DNA from: Cryobacterium flavum
GTDB lineage: Bacteria; Actinomycetota; Actinomycetes; Actinomycetales; Microbacteriaceae
DNA length: 64,000 nucleotides
NCBI RefSeq assembly: GCF_900103805.1
Contig: NZ_FNIB01000012.1
Location: forward strand, 35,304-99,303
Direction: 5' to 3'
Part shown: positions 53,993 to 62,344 of the stretch, piece by piece
Numbering within the stretch: the stretch's first letter is position 1
Layout: each line of letters starts with the position of its first letter
Translations under genes and position numbers: made by a program
The notes under the pieces: generated by a model
What the model was told of the DNA's origin: nothing
What the model saw: the letters and a program-made list of their open reading frames with translations, nothing else
The model's database searches: none

Positions 53993-55246
53993 GTGACACG
54001 TGAAACCCAATTCGATGTGGTCGTCATCGGCGGCGGATCCGCGGGAATCGCGGCGGCCATCGGGGCGGCCCGCACCGGGGCATCCGTGTGTCTGGTTGAA
54101 AAGTACGGTTTTCTCGGCGGTGCCGCGACGACCAGTTCGGTGCTCGCGCTGTGCGGATTCTTCGACCAGAACAAGAACCAGGTCGTGGCCGGCGTTGGCC
54201 AGCAGGTGCTCGACCAGCTGCGACGCCGCGATATCTATCAGACCCAGACGATGCCGGAGACGGGCAACACCATCGTGCTGCTCGATCTGGAAACCACCAA
54301 GAGCGTCTACGACGACCTCATCACCGCCGCCGGCGTGCGCCTGCTGCTGCACAGCCAGCTGATCGCGGCGACGACGACTGGCGGCGCGATCAGCTCGGTC
54401 GACGTCGTGCACCGCGGCGGCATCGAGACCATCACCGGCCGCGCCTTCGTGGACTGCAGCGGCGACGGAGCACTCATCGACGCGGCTGGCGCGGGCGCGA
54501 TCGTGTCGGTGCCCGCCGAACGGCAGGCCAGCACGCTCGTCATGCGGGTCGGCGCGGTGAGTGAAGACGCTGACCTCTCGATGGCCGGAATGACCAGGGC
54601 AGTGGATGCCTACCGCCCCCGTTCAGAGATGCCCCTGGTGCGTTCGAACGGCATCGCCGTGCGCATGCCGCTCTCCCGAGAGGTCATGCTGCTCATCGCC
54701 GACCACCACGGCGACGTCCTCGACGTGACGGACCTCACCGCTGCCGAGGTGCAATCACGCCGCCTGAGCTGGCAGTACCTCGCCGCGTTCCAACAGTCGC
54801 TGGCCGGCTGGGAGAACAGTTTTCTCGCCTCGACCGGGCCGCAACTGGGCATTCGGGAGACCCGTCGGCTGCGCGGCCGACAGTCGGTGAGCGCCGATGA
54901 CGTGTCTACCGGCCGAAAGAACGCGCTCGACCCCATCGCCAGGGGCGGCTGGCCGATGGAAGGGCACGTGACCGTCGGCGTCACCGAGTACGGCGGCATT
55001 GCCGACAAGGGCTGGTATCACGTGCCGTACGGGGCCATCTGCTCCGACACCACCGAGAACCTGTGGGCTGGCGGCCGTCTGGTGAGCAGCGACAATCGGG
55101 CCTACGCCTCGCTGCGGGTGATGGGCACTTCGTTTGCAACCGGGCATGCCTGCGGAGTCGCCGCCGCCGTGTATGCCGCCGGCAACGCCCACGACTATGC
55201 CCGCACCCGCATTCTGCTCGACGAGCAAGGAGCCCTTATCTCATGA
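53993..55246 (+). CDS. FAD-dependent oxidoreductase
   Basis: The protein has 417 residues from GTG 53993. The FAD-binding Rossmann motif D-V-V-V-I-G-G-G-S-A-G-I-A-A-A-I-G-A-A-R-T-G is followed by V-E-K-Y-G-F-L-G-G-A-A-T-T, D-C-S-G-D-G and the C-terminal W-A-G-G-R-L-V-S-S-D...R-V-M-G-T-S-F-A-T-G-H-A, the FAD_oxidored family pattern of succinate-dehydrogenase-like and sugar-acid oxidases. The substrate is unknown; coupling to a uronate-dehydrogenase-like enzyme (four-base overlap) suggests a sugar acid or aromatic acid. Confidence 0.85.
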   Translation: MTRETQFDVVVIGGGSAGIAAAIGAARTGASVCLVEKYGFLGGAATTSSVLALCGFFDQNKNQVVAGVGQQVLDQLRRRDIYQTQTMPETGNTIVLLDLETTKSVYDDLITAAGVRLLLHSQLIAATTTGGAISSVDVVHRGGIETITGRAFVDCSGDGALIDAAGAGAIVSVPAERQASTLVMRVGAVSEDADLSMAGMTRAVDAYRPRSEMPLVRSNGIAVRMPLSREVMLLIADHHGDVLDVTDLTAAEVQSRRLSWQYLAAFQQSLAGWENSFLASTGPQLGIRETRRLRGRQSVSADDVSTGRKNALDPIARGGWPMEGHVTVGVTEYGGIADKGWYHVPYGAICSDTTENLWAGGRLVSSDNRAYASLRVMGTSFATGHACGVAAAVYAAGNAHDYARTRILLDEQGALIS

Positions 55247-56079
55247 CCCTTCGACGAATCGCCCTCACCGGGGCGGCCGGGTCGCTCGCGGCCGATATTA
55301 TTCCGGGACTGTTGGCCCGCGGCCATACGATCGTGGGCATCGACCAGCGCGCGCCCGTGGACACGTTCGGCTGCGAGTTCGTGGAGTGTCTGGTCAACGA
55401 CCGCGCAGCAATGCTTTCGGCTCTGCGCGGCTGCAACGCCGTCATTCACCTGGCCGGAATTCCGCTGGAGGCCGAGTGGGCCGACATTCTGCGGGCCAAT
55501 ATCGATGGCACGCAGGCGGTCCTCGAGGTGGCCGAGCAACTCGGAGTCCGGCGGGTCGTGCTGGCCAGCAGCATCCACTCTGTTGGTTTCGTACCGGTGC
55601 CGACCGACGGCTCACTCGTGCCCGACGACGTGCCGGTGCGCCCGAATACCTTCTACGGAGTTTCGAAGGCTGCCGTCGAAGCGCTCGGCAGCCTGTATCA
55701 CGACCGGTTCGGGCTCGACGTGATCTGCCTGCGGATCGCGTCCCGCTTCGCCGAACCGACCGGTGAACGCACGCTCTCCACCTGGCTCTCCCCAGCCGAC
55801 GCCGTGCGCCTGTTCGACGCCTGCCTACAGGTTCCCAGCCCGGGTTATCGCACAATCTGGGGCGTTTCGGCGAACACCCGGGGGTATCTCAGCGCGGAGG
55901 GCGGCGCTGCAATAGGCTTTAGACCCGAGGACGATTCCGAACGTTTCGCCGAACGGATGTTCGCTGCCAGTGACACAGACCCGTCGCTCCTGGCTTCCGA
56001 CTGGGATCGCGCCTACATCGGGGGCATTTTCAGCTCGCCGCAACCACCATGCTTCGGCGGCCATCCCCCACGCCCTTGA
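55243..56079 (+). CDS. NAD-dependent epimerase/dehydratase, uronate dehydrogenase-like
   Basis: The 278-residue protein starts on the ATGA overlap. The SDR-fold motifs are T-G-A-A-G-S-L-A, V-I-H-L-A-G-I-P, S-S-I-H-S-V-G (catalytic Ser) and Y-G-V-S-K (catalytic Tyr-Lys). The order and length match uronate dehydrogenases, which oxidise hexuronic acids to lactones. It lies upstream of an importer operon, 32 bases from the ATPase gene. Confidence 0.85.
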   Translation: MTLRRIALTGAAGSLAADIIPGLLARGHTIVGIDQRAPVDTFGCEFVECLVNDRAAMLSALRGCNAVIHLAGIPLEAEWADILRANIDGTQAVLEVAEQLGVRRVVLASSIHSVGFVPVPTDGSLVPDDVPVRPNTFYGVSKAAVEALGSLYHDRFGLDVICLRIASRFAEPTGERTLSTWLSPADAVRLFDACLQVPSPGYRTIWGVSANTRGYLSAEGGAAIGFRPEDDSERFAERMFAASDTDPSLLASDWDRAYIGGIFSSPQPPCFGGHPPRP

Positions 56080-56111
56080 CCTCGGGATTCGCTACACAGA
56101 CAGGAACAGAA

Positions 56112-56900
56112 ATGACCGACACCGTGGGCAAAGATGCCTTTGTCGTACGCCACCTCTCCAAAGTCTTTGGTGGTGCGGGGCAGGTGCACGCCCTGAGCGA
56201 TATCAACCTCAATCTGAAAAAGGGCTCGTTCACCTGCATTGTTGGGCCAAGCGGATGCGGCAAGTCCACTCTGCTGCGCATTCTGGGAGACCTCGAGGCG
56301 CCCACGTCGGGTGACGTGCAGATCAACTTCAGGCAGACCCGGGTGCCGCGCTCGGCCTTCGTCTTTCAGGAGCACGGAGTGTTTCCCTGGTTCAACGTGC
56401 TCGAGAACGTGGCGTTCGGCCAGAAGATGGCGTCGGTGTCGAAACGGGAACGCGAAAGCGAAGCCCGCAACTGGATCGCCGAGGTCGGCCTGACCGGTTT
56501 TGAAGACGCCTACCCGCACCAGCTCTCCGGCGGGATGCGCCAGCGCATCGCCATCGCTCGGGCGTTCGCGACCGGATCGCCGTCACTGCTGATGGACGAA
56601 CCGCTCGGCGCTCTCGACGCTCAAACCCGCATCCTGATGCAGGAACAACTCGTTCGCCTGTGGGAGGTCGAGCGCAAGACCGTGGTGCTGGTCACCCATT
56701 CGATTGAAGAAGCACTGCTGCTCGGCGACCAGATCGTCGTAATGTCGGCCAGGCCGGGTCGAGTAAAAGAGATCATCGACGTGCCGTTCGGTCGCCCGCG
56801 CAGCGTCGCCATGGAAGCGAGCCCGGAGTTTGCACGCATGAAACAGGACATCTGGGAATCGCTGCGCGATGAGGTTCAAGCCTCGATGAGCTTCAAATGA
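56112..56900 (+). CDS. ABC importer ATPase, nitrate/sulfonate/taurine type
   Basis: The protein has 262 residues from ATG 56112. It has Walker A G-P-S-G-C-G-K-S-T, the Q-loop F-Q-E-H, signature L-S-G-G-M-R-Q-R, Walker B L-L-M-D-E-P-L-G-A-L-D and the switch His (V-T-H-S-I-E-E). It energises import of a small organic molecule with the permease and binding protein that follow. Confidence 0.95.
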   Translation: MTDTVGKDAFVVRHLSKVFGGAGQVHALSDINLNLKKGSFTCIVGPSGCGKSTLLRILGDLEAPTSGDVQINFRQTRVPRSAFVFQEHGVFPWFNVLENVAFGQKMASVSKRERESEARNWIAEVGLTGFEDAYPHQLSGGMRQRIAIARAFATGSPSLLMDEPLGALDAQTRILMQEQLVRLWEVERKTVVLVTHSIEEALLLGDQIVVMSARPGRVKEIIDVPFGRPRSVAMEASPEFARMKQDIWESLRDEVQASMSFK

Positions 56901-57760
56901 CCGTCACAGAGGGCGTCGCCCGCCGCGTCACCGAACTCGACCAAGCCATCGACCAGGAATTCAAACGTGAGCAACGACTGCGCGCCCGCGACCTCGGTTT
57001 GGCCATTCTCACGCCGATCGTGCTTCTCGGCCTGTGGGAACTCGCCGCCGCAACGGGAGTGCTCGACGCACGCCTGTTCAGTCCGCCCAGTGCCATCGGC
57101 GAACGTGGCGCGGAGATGGTCGCGGACGGTTCCCTGTTCGTGCACATCTGGGCCACGGTCGGCCGCCTCGCGTTCGGTTTCATCGCCGGCTCCATTCTCG
57201 GTGTGTTCGCCGGGCTCATCATGGGTGTTGTGCGGCCGATTCGCGCGGCCCTCAGCCCCACTTTCACCGCGCTGTACGCGCTGCCGAAGATCGCCATCCT
57301 GCCGCTGCTGCTGCTCATCTTCGGCCTAACCGAAACCCCGAAGATTCTCGCCGTGGCCATCTCGGTGTTCTTCGTCGTGCAGATCAACACCCTGGCCGGC
57401 ATCATGCAGATCGACGCCCGCATTCTGGAATCGGCGCGCGCCTACAAGGCCACCGGCATCCGCTTATTTGTGAACGTGCTGCTGCCCGCCGCTGCACCAG
57501 CCATCATGACCGGTCTGCGAGTCGCCGCCGGCATGTCGGTGATCGTCGTCACCGCGGTGGAATTCGTGGCCTCCAACAACGGCCTCGGCTACCTCATCTG
57601 GAACTCGTGGCAGCTGTTTCAGCCAGCCACGATGTTCGTCGGCCTTATCGTCGTCTCGGTCATCGGCGCGCTCGTCACCGGGCTCATTATCGTGCTGGAA
57701 CGGGTGCTCCTGCCATGGCGCAACTCGAACAGCCCCAAGAAAAAGGAATCGAAAAAGTGA
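56897..57760 (+). CDS. ABC importer permease, SsuC/TauC type
   Basis: The 287-residue protein has six membrane helices and the permease EAA-like loop L-E-S-A-R-A-Y-K-A-T-G-I-R-L-F-V-N-V-L-L-P-A-A-A-P. It overlaps the ATPase by four bases and the binding protein by four bases (GTGA). The N-terminal 35 residues are charged and cytoplasmic. Confidence 0.95.
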   Translation: MTVTEGVARRVTELDQAIDQEFKREQRLRARDLGLAILTPIVLLGLWELAAATGVLDARLFSPPSAIGERGAEMVADGSLFVHIWATVGRLAFGFIAGSILGVFAGLIMGVVRPIRAALSPTFTALYALPKIAILPLLLLIFGLTETPKILAVAISVFFVVQINTLAGIMQIDARILESARAYKATGIRLFVNVLLPAAAPAIMTGLRVAAGMSVIVVTAVEFVASNNGLGYLIWNSWQLFQPATMFVGLIVVSVIGALVTGLIIVLERVLLPWRNSNSPKKKESKK

Positions 57761-58755
57761 AGAAACTGAAAATCGTCGCAGCAATGTCGCTGGTCGGGCT
57801 GGCGCTGTCTGGATGTGCAGCAGCGGATGCCCCCACTGCGTCCGGCGAACTGCAAACGGTGAACGTGGGTCACGTTCAGCTCGCGATCTTCTCGCCGCTC
57901 TATGTTGCTGAGGCCAAGGGCTATTTTGAAGACGAGGGTATCGAGCTGAAGCTTGAAGCGATCAAGTCGGGGCAGGACGCCGTACCGCTTGCCGCGAGCG
58001 GCAAGCTCGACGTCGTCGTGTCCGGCTTCTCGGCCGGCCTGTTCAGCGCGGTAGAAACCGGCCTCGACGTCAAGGTGGTCGGCTCTATGGGAGTCTCGGC
58101 CGGAGACGAGGAAGAACCGCCCTCGGCGCTCATTGCCGCCAAGAAGCTCGTCGATGACGACACCATCACCGACGTCGCCGACCTCGAAGGGCGCAAGATC
58201 GCGGTCGCCGGCGGCGCCGGCGGAACCGGAGCCTTCTACGTGGGGATGGCGCTCGAAGAAGCCGGACTCTCGATCACCGACGTGGAACTGGTCACCCTCG
58301 GCAACCCGGACATGCCCACCGCGCTGGCCAACGGCAGCATCGACGCCGCATTCGCATCGGCACCGTTCTGGAACATGCCCGTTGAAGACGGAACCGCGGT
58401 GAGCCTGTGGACCACGCCCACCGGGACATCCGGTACCGGGGTCATCTACGGCGGAGACTTCGCCGGATCTGAACTCGCACAGAAGTTCTTCACCGCACTG
58501 ACCCGTGGCGCGCAGGACCTGCAGGGCGACGACCGGTACACCGACGAGAACCTTGCCATTATTGGTGCCGCGACCGGCCAGACCGCCGAGCAGGTGGCCG
58601 CGGTACCGCTGTACCGCTGGCTGCCCGACCTTGCGCCGCTGCCGAAGCAGCTCTCCGCGATGGAACGCATGTGGATGGAACTCGGGGCGATCGTCTACAC
58701 CGACCCGATTCCCGAAGCCGACTACGTGGACGCCACGTTCGCGCAGAACTCCTAG
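57757..58755 (+). CDS. ABC importer substrate-binding lipoprotein, NMT1/SsuA type
   Basis: The protein has 332 residues from GTG 57757, with a lipobox L-A-L-S-G-C. The periplasmic-binding fold shows S-P-L-Y-V-A-E-A-K-G-Y-F-E-D-E-G-I-E-L, L-D-V-V-V-S-G-F-S-A-G and A-L-A-N-G-S-I-D-A-A-F. The NMT1/SsuA group binds sulfonates, nitrate, pyrimidine precursors or aromatic acids. With the enzymes upstream an aromatic or sugar acid is favoured, not proven. Confidence 0.92.
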   Translation: MKKLKIVAAMSLVGLALSGCAAADAPTASGELQTVNVGHVQLAIFSPLYVAEAKGYFEDEGIELKLEAIKSGQDAVPLAASGKLDVVVSGFSAGLFSAVETGLDVKVVGSMGVSAGDEEEPPSALIAAKKLVDDDTITDVADLEGRKIAVAGGAGGTGAFYVGMALEEAGLSITDVELVTLGNPDMPTALANGSIDAAFASAPFWNMPVEDGTAVSLWTTPTGTSGTGVIYGGDFAGSELAQKFFTALTRGAQDLQGDDRYTDENLAIIGAATGQTAEQVAAVPLYRWLPDLAPLPKQLSAMERMWMELGAIVYTDPIPEADYVDATFAQNS

Positions 58756-58865
58756 ACGCCCTTCCCCGGGTCGTCCAGCCTGATCGGGCACCCCGGGCTG
58801 AATCGCCGCGCTCAAACACACCTATGGTGGATGGCAACGCCCGCGTCTGACAAAGGAGAAGCCGT

Positions 58866-59672
58866 ATGCCCGAAGCACCCCCTCGAGCGAATGCCTATTT
58901 CGAGCCGATCGCGCCCGGCCGCTACCGGCCGACCGAGCATGCCGGCGGCGCCTGGCAGGCCGACGAGATCCACTTCAGCCCGCTCGGCGGCCTGATCGTG
59001 CACGCCATCGACCTGCACCGAGCAGCCGAGGCGGGTGGCGCCAACGGCAAGGAGCTCGGGCGTATCAGCTTCGACATTCTGGGCTTCCTTGCCGCCGAGG
59101 ACTGTGAGGTCCGGGTCGAGACGATCCGTCCCGGCCGCACCATCGAGCTCATCGAGGCGACCGTCATCATCGCCGGCCGTCCGGCCGTGCTCGCTCGCGC
59201 CTGGTTCATCGCGACCGCCGACACCGCCGCCGTCGCTGGTGGCGGATCGGTCTCCCTACCCGCACCCGACACGGCGACCCCGTGGTCGATGACCGACATT
59301 TGGCCGGGAGGGTACGTCGCCTCCCTGGAGACGAAGGCCGTCGCACCTCCCCTACCCGGAGAAACGAGCGCGTGGCTTCGCACCGACATCGCACTCGTCG
59401 CGGGCGAGGCAATAAGCCCCCATGCCTCGTTCATCACCCTGGTGGACACCGCCAACGGAATCGCCGTTCGCCAGTCGCCGCTGGACTGGGCGTACCCCAA
59501 CCTCGACCTCACCATCCACTTTCACCGGCAGCCGACTGGCAAATGGGTGGGGCTGGAGACCACCGTCACCTTCGGGCCGGCCGGCCACGGCATCACCAGC
59601 AGCGTGCTCCACGATGAGTCCGGGCCGGTGGGCCGCGCCGAGCAGATCCTGACCGTGCGGCCGATCAGCTGA
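58866..59672 (+). CDS. Acyl-CoA thioesterase-family protein (TesB-like, double hotdog)
   Basis: The 268-residue protein begins with Y-F-E-P-I-A-P-G-R-Y-R-P-T-E-H-A-G-G-A-W and has two hotdog modules (L-G-R-I-S-F-D-I-L, V-E-T-I-R-P-G-R-T; L-D-L-T-I-H-F-H-R-Q-P, G-W-V-G-L-E-T). AAAGGAG precedes the ATG. It is on the same strand as the importer operon but 110 bases away, so it may be separately expressed. Acyl substrate unknown. Confidence 0.82.
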   Translation: MPEAPPRANAYFEPIAPGRYRPTEHAGGAWQADEIHFSPLGGLIVHAIDLHRAAEAGGANGKELGRISFDILGFLAAEDCEVRVETIRPGRTIELIEATVIIAGRPAVLARAWFIATADTAAVAGGGSVSLPAPDTATPWSMTDIWPGGYVASLETKAVAPPLPGETSAWLRTDIALVAGEAISPHASFITLVDTANGIAVRQSPLDWAYPNLDLTIHFHRQPTGKWVGLETTVTFGPAGHGITSSVLHDESGPVGRAEQILTVRPIS

Positions 59673-59702
59673 CCCTGCCCCTGCAGACCCGCACCGGCAG
59701 AC

Positions 59703-60278
59703 TCATTGCGGATGCCGGTGGCCCGGTAAGTGCGCCCGCTCCCCGTCGTGGTCGAAGATCGTCAGTATTTCCACGGGTCCCTCGTACGCCTCGATGGTGT
59801 GCGGGGTCATCGTGGAAAACTCGGCTGCCTGGCCCTCGCGCACGAGGATGGTTCGCTCGCCGAGCCGTAGCTGCACCGTGCCGCTCAGCACCGTGAACCA
59901 CTCGTAGCCGGGGTGCACCTTCGTCTCGCTGATCACACGGTTGGGCGTGATGCGCATCTTGGCGATCGTGACGCCGCGGCGGTCGCGCTCGCGCGACAGG
60001 ATCCACAGGGTCGATCCGGCCATCGTCTCCGGCTCCGGGCGGATGACAACGTCGTCGTCGCCGTCGGGCTCGACGAGCCGGTCGATCGTCGTGCCCAGCG
60101 CATGAGCTATGGGCACCAGCTGGTCGAGGGCGATGCGGCGGTGACCCGTCTCGATGCGACTGAGCGTTGAGGCCGACAGGAAGCAGCGAGCAGCGAGTGC
60201 GTCCAGCGTCCACCCTCGGGCCACGCGCAGGCTGCGAATGCGTTGGCGAACGACGTTCTCGACTATTTCTTGCGTCAT
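59703..60278 (-). CDS. XRE-family regulator with C-terminal cupin domain
   Basis: The protein has 191 residues from ATG 60278. The helix-turn-helix is L-D-A-L-A-A-R-C-F-L-S-A-S-T-L-S-R-I-E-T-G. The cupin has V-H-P-G-Y-E-W-F-T-V-L-S-G-T-V-Q-L-R-L-G and F-S-T-M-T-P-H-T-I-E. A 19-bp palindrome covers the start codon, and TAGACT lies seven bases before the ATG, so it is probably leaderless and autorepressed. The divergent methyltransferase gene, now broken, was the likely partner. Confidence 0.9.
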   Translation of the reverse strand: MTQEIVENVVRQRIRSLRVARGWTLDALAARCFLSASTLSRIETGHRRIALDQLVPIAHALGTTIDRLVEPDGDDDVVIRPEPETMAGSTLWILSRERDRRGVTIAKMRITPNRVISETKVHPGYEWFTVLSGTVQLRLGERTILVREGQAAEFSTMTPHTIEAYEGPVEILTIFDHDGERAHLPGHRHPQ

Positions 60279-60286
60279 ACGCAAGA
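60268..60286. promoter_or_regulatory. 19-bp palindrome over the XRE-cupin start codon
   Basis: TCTTGCGT-CAT-ACGCAAGA has perfect 8-base arms, and its centre is the start codon of the regulator read on the minus strand. It is a strong candidate for an autoregulatory operator. Confidence 0.7.
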
Positions 60287-60326
60287 GTCTATGCCATTAG
60301 CGAATGAACCGCATAGCGTAGTAGGC

Positions 60327-60942
60327 ATGACACCGACCCACACTCCCGCGAACCACTCGCACCACGATCGGCCCGGCCACGGTCCCGCGCTGGGAGATGA
60401 CAGCAACCTCGCTGAGTTCCTCAACCTCGACGGCGTGCTCGGAGCCCCGGTCCTGGCTGCGGCGCTCAACGCCGCTGCCGGTGCGCTCGGAACCGCTCCC
60501 CGAACCGTCGTCGACCTCGGCGCCGGAACAGGAACCGGCACCCTGGCGTTGGTGGCGCAGTTTCAAAACGCGCAAATTCACAGCCTCGATGCCTCGCCGT
60601 CGATGCTGGACCGGCTAGCCGCAGCAGCGGCGACCGCAGACGTCGACGACCGCATTGAAACGCACGTGGTCGACCTCGACGGCGACTGGCCCGCCGTGCT
60701 GCCCCACGAGGCCGACCTTGCGTGGGCCGCGCCTGGCCTTGCAGCTCACTATGAGCCTGGCTCGTCTAACCGAAGACCTTTCCGCTGACGATCTCACGGC
60801 CCTCGAGGCCGCGATCACCGCCCTCGTGGCAGGAACGTCAGAGGTCGTGATGACGTCGGGGCGCTTCAGCTGGATCGCCTTCCGACCGATCACAACGGGG
60901 TCAAACCAGCACGACACCGGCGCGCAGGGAGACAGCCGGTGA
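60327..60942 (+). pseudogene. SAM-dependent methyltransferase with internal deletion and frameshift
   Basis: ATG 60327 starts a His-rich N-terminus and a class I methyltransferase fold (V-V-D-L-G-A-G-T-G-T-G-T-L-A-L, S-L-D-A-S-P-S-M-L). After D-W-P-A-V-L-P-H-E-A-D-L-A-W-A-A (about 60730) the homology stops. The C-terminal end (L-T-E-D-L-S-A-D-D-L-T-A-L-E-A-A, T-S-G-R-F-S-W-I-A) follows in another frame. Its stop overlaps the next GTG. Confidence 0.75.
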
Positions 60943-61121
60943 CCGACACGCTCCAGGCCGATGTCGTTGTGGTCGGAGGCGGCCCGGCTGGCCTCGCGGC
61001 CGCGATCTATGGCATCCGCATCGTGTCCGGAGTTGCAACCGGCGTGTCCGGCGTGTCCGCATTCTTGCGGTGCTTCCGGCCGCACGGGCGACCATCACTC
61101 GTGTCGCTCATGGAGCGGTGA
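60939..61121 (+). pseudogene. Thioredoxin-reductase-like flavoprotein, only the N-terminus left
   Basis: From GTG 60939 (GTGA overlap) the frame reads T-D-T-L-Q-A-D-V-V-V-V-G-G-G-P-A-G-L-A-A-A-I, the FAD-binding start of NAD(P)/FAD oxidoreductases. Homology ends near 61010 and unrelated residues follow to a stop at 61121. The XRE-cupin, methyltransferase and flavoprotein set looks like a decayed operon. Confidence 0.7.
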
Positions 61122-61386
61122 CACGCAGAGTGCTGTCGTGGACGACAAGTGAGCCGGATTGCAGCGATCGCGGTCTTGGACGCGTGCGTAGAAGCCTGCA
61201 CGGCTCGGCGGCAGAGCAGCCGTTAACCTTCGGGGCCGACTCCGATCGCTCGCGGGGAAGGCGCACGCCACAGCTGGAAAAATGGCCATCCTCATCCCGG
61301 TTTTCACTCGTCGAACCCGACAGTGGATTCGGCGGTGCCAAGATGTTCTCAAGGGCACTCGCCCCCACGAACGAAGGAGCCGCCCC

Positions 61387-62190
61387 ATGCCCAAGAGGGT
61401 CTACTCACCCGACGAGCAGATCGATCGGCTGCGGATCTATAACATTGTCGCCGGAAGTCTGCACCTGCTCCAAGCCGCCGGATTTGCGGTGATTCTCACA
61501 ATGCTGAGCTCGCAGGTTCTGTTCGCCGTGACGGCGGACTACCTGGCTGGCCCTCCCGGAGTTCCGATTCCACCGGAACGGGTCATCCTCTTCGAAGTGA
61601 ACATCGGTGTCGGCGTCGTCGCGTTCTTGGCCCTTAGCGCCTTCTTCCACTTCCTTATCTCAAGTCCCTGGTTCTTTGCGCGCTACAAGAATGGGTTGCA
61701 AAACAACCACAACTACTTTCGATGGGTCGAGTACTCCCTCAGCTCGTCGATCATGATCTGGCTCATCCTGGCGATCAACGGGGTCACCGATATCGGTGCG
61801 TTGTTCGCCGTTTTCGCCGTCAACGCGGCCATGATCCTGTTCGGTGCTCTGCAGGAGAAATACGAACAGCCCGGCTCGGGCGGGCTGCTGCCCTTCATCT
61901 TTGGGTCGATGGTCGGCATCGTGCCGTGGATCCTGATTCTGATCTACTTCTTGCGTCCAGGCAGCGTCAGTGACGTCGCGGCCCCCGGCTTCGTCGTCGG
62001 CATCGTGATTTCGCTGTTCCTGTTTTTCAATACCTTTGCTGTCAACCAGTGGCTGCAGTACAAGCAGGTCGGCAAATGGAAAAGCTACCTGCAGGGCGAA
62101 CGCACCTACATCACCTTGAGCCTGGTGGCGAAGACCGCGCTGGCCTGGCAAGTCTTCTCGGGTGCCATCATCCCGGCGATCGCTAGCTAG
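61387..62190 (+). CDS. Heliorhodopsin
   Basis: The protein has 267 residues from ATG 61387 with GAAGGAG eight bases upstream. It has seven hydrophobic helices. The retinal-binding Lys is K249 in S-L-V-A-K-T-A-L-A-W in the last helix, and the counterion Glu is E115 in R-W-V-E-Y-S-L-S-S-S-I-M. The 134-residue spacing equals that between E107 and K241 of the reference heliorhodopsin 48C12. Further family marks are the N-terminal L-R-I-Y-N-I-V-A-G-S-L-H-L-L-Q-A and L-Q-Y-K-Q-V-G-K-W. Heliorhodopsins are light-absorbing, slow-photocycle proteins with inverted topology and no established pumping. No retinal synthesis genes are in the window. It has its own terminator. Confidence 0.95.
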   Translation: MPKRVYSPDEQIDRLRIYNIVAGSLHLLQAAGFAVILTMLSSQVLFAVTADYLAGPPGVPIPPERVILFEVNIGVGVVAFLALSAFFHFLISSPWFFARYKNGLQNNHNYFRWVEYSLSSSIMIWLILAINGVTDIGALFAVFAVNAAMILFGALQEKYEQPGSGGLLPFIFGSMVGIVPWILILIYFLRPGSVSDVAAPGFVVGIVISLFLFFNTFAVNQWLQYKQVGKWKSYLQGERTYITLSLVAKTALAWQVFSGAIIPAIAS

Positions 62191-62214
62191 GCCGCTCCAC
62201 ACCGGGAGCGGCCT
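62189..62214 (+). terminator. Heliorhodopsin terminator
   Basis: Perfect 10-base arms AGGCCGCTCC and GGAGCGGCCT around a six-base loop begin within the stop codon. Confidence 0.85.
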
Positions 62215-62288
62215 CACTGCCCGAGCGTACCCGCAGCGCGCGACTTGCTGCCCTGCGGAGTCGGCCGAGGCGTCCGCACTGTCGAGCC

Positions 62289-62323
62289 GGCCCCTGATCG
62301 AAGCTGTGTGGGGATCAGGGGCC
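62289..62323 (-). terminator. Terminator downstream of the terC remnant
   Basis: Perfect 11-base arms GGCCCCTGATC and GATCAGGGGCC surround a 13-base loop, 22 bases past the end of the minus-strand frame. Confidence 0.7.
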
Positions 62324-62344
62324 ATGTCCACCGAGGGATCAGCG

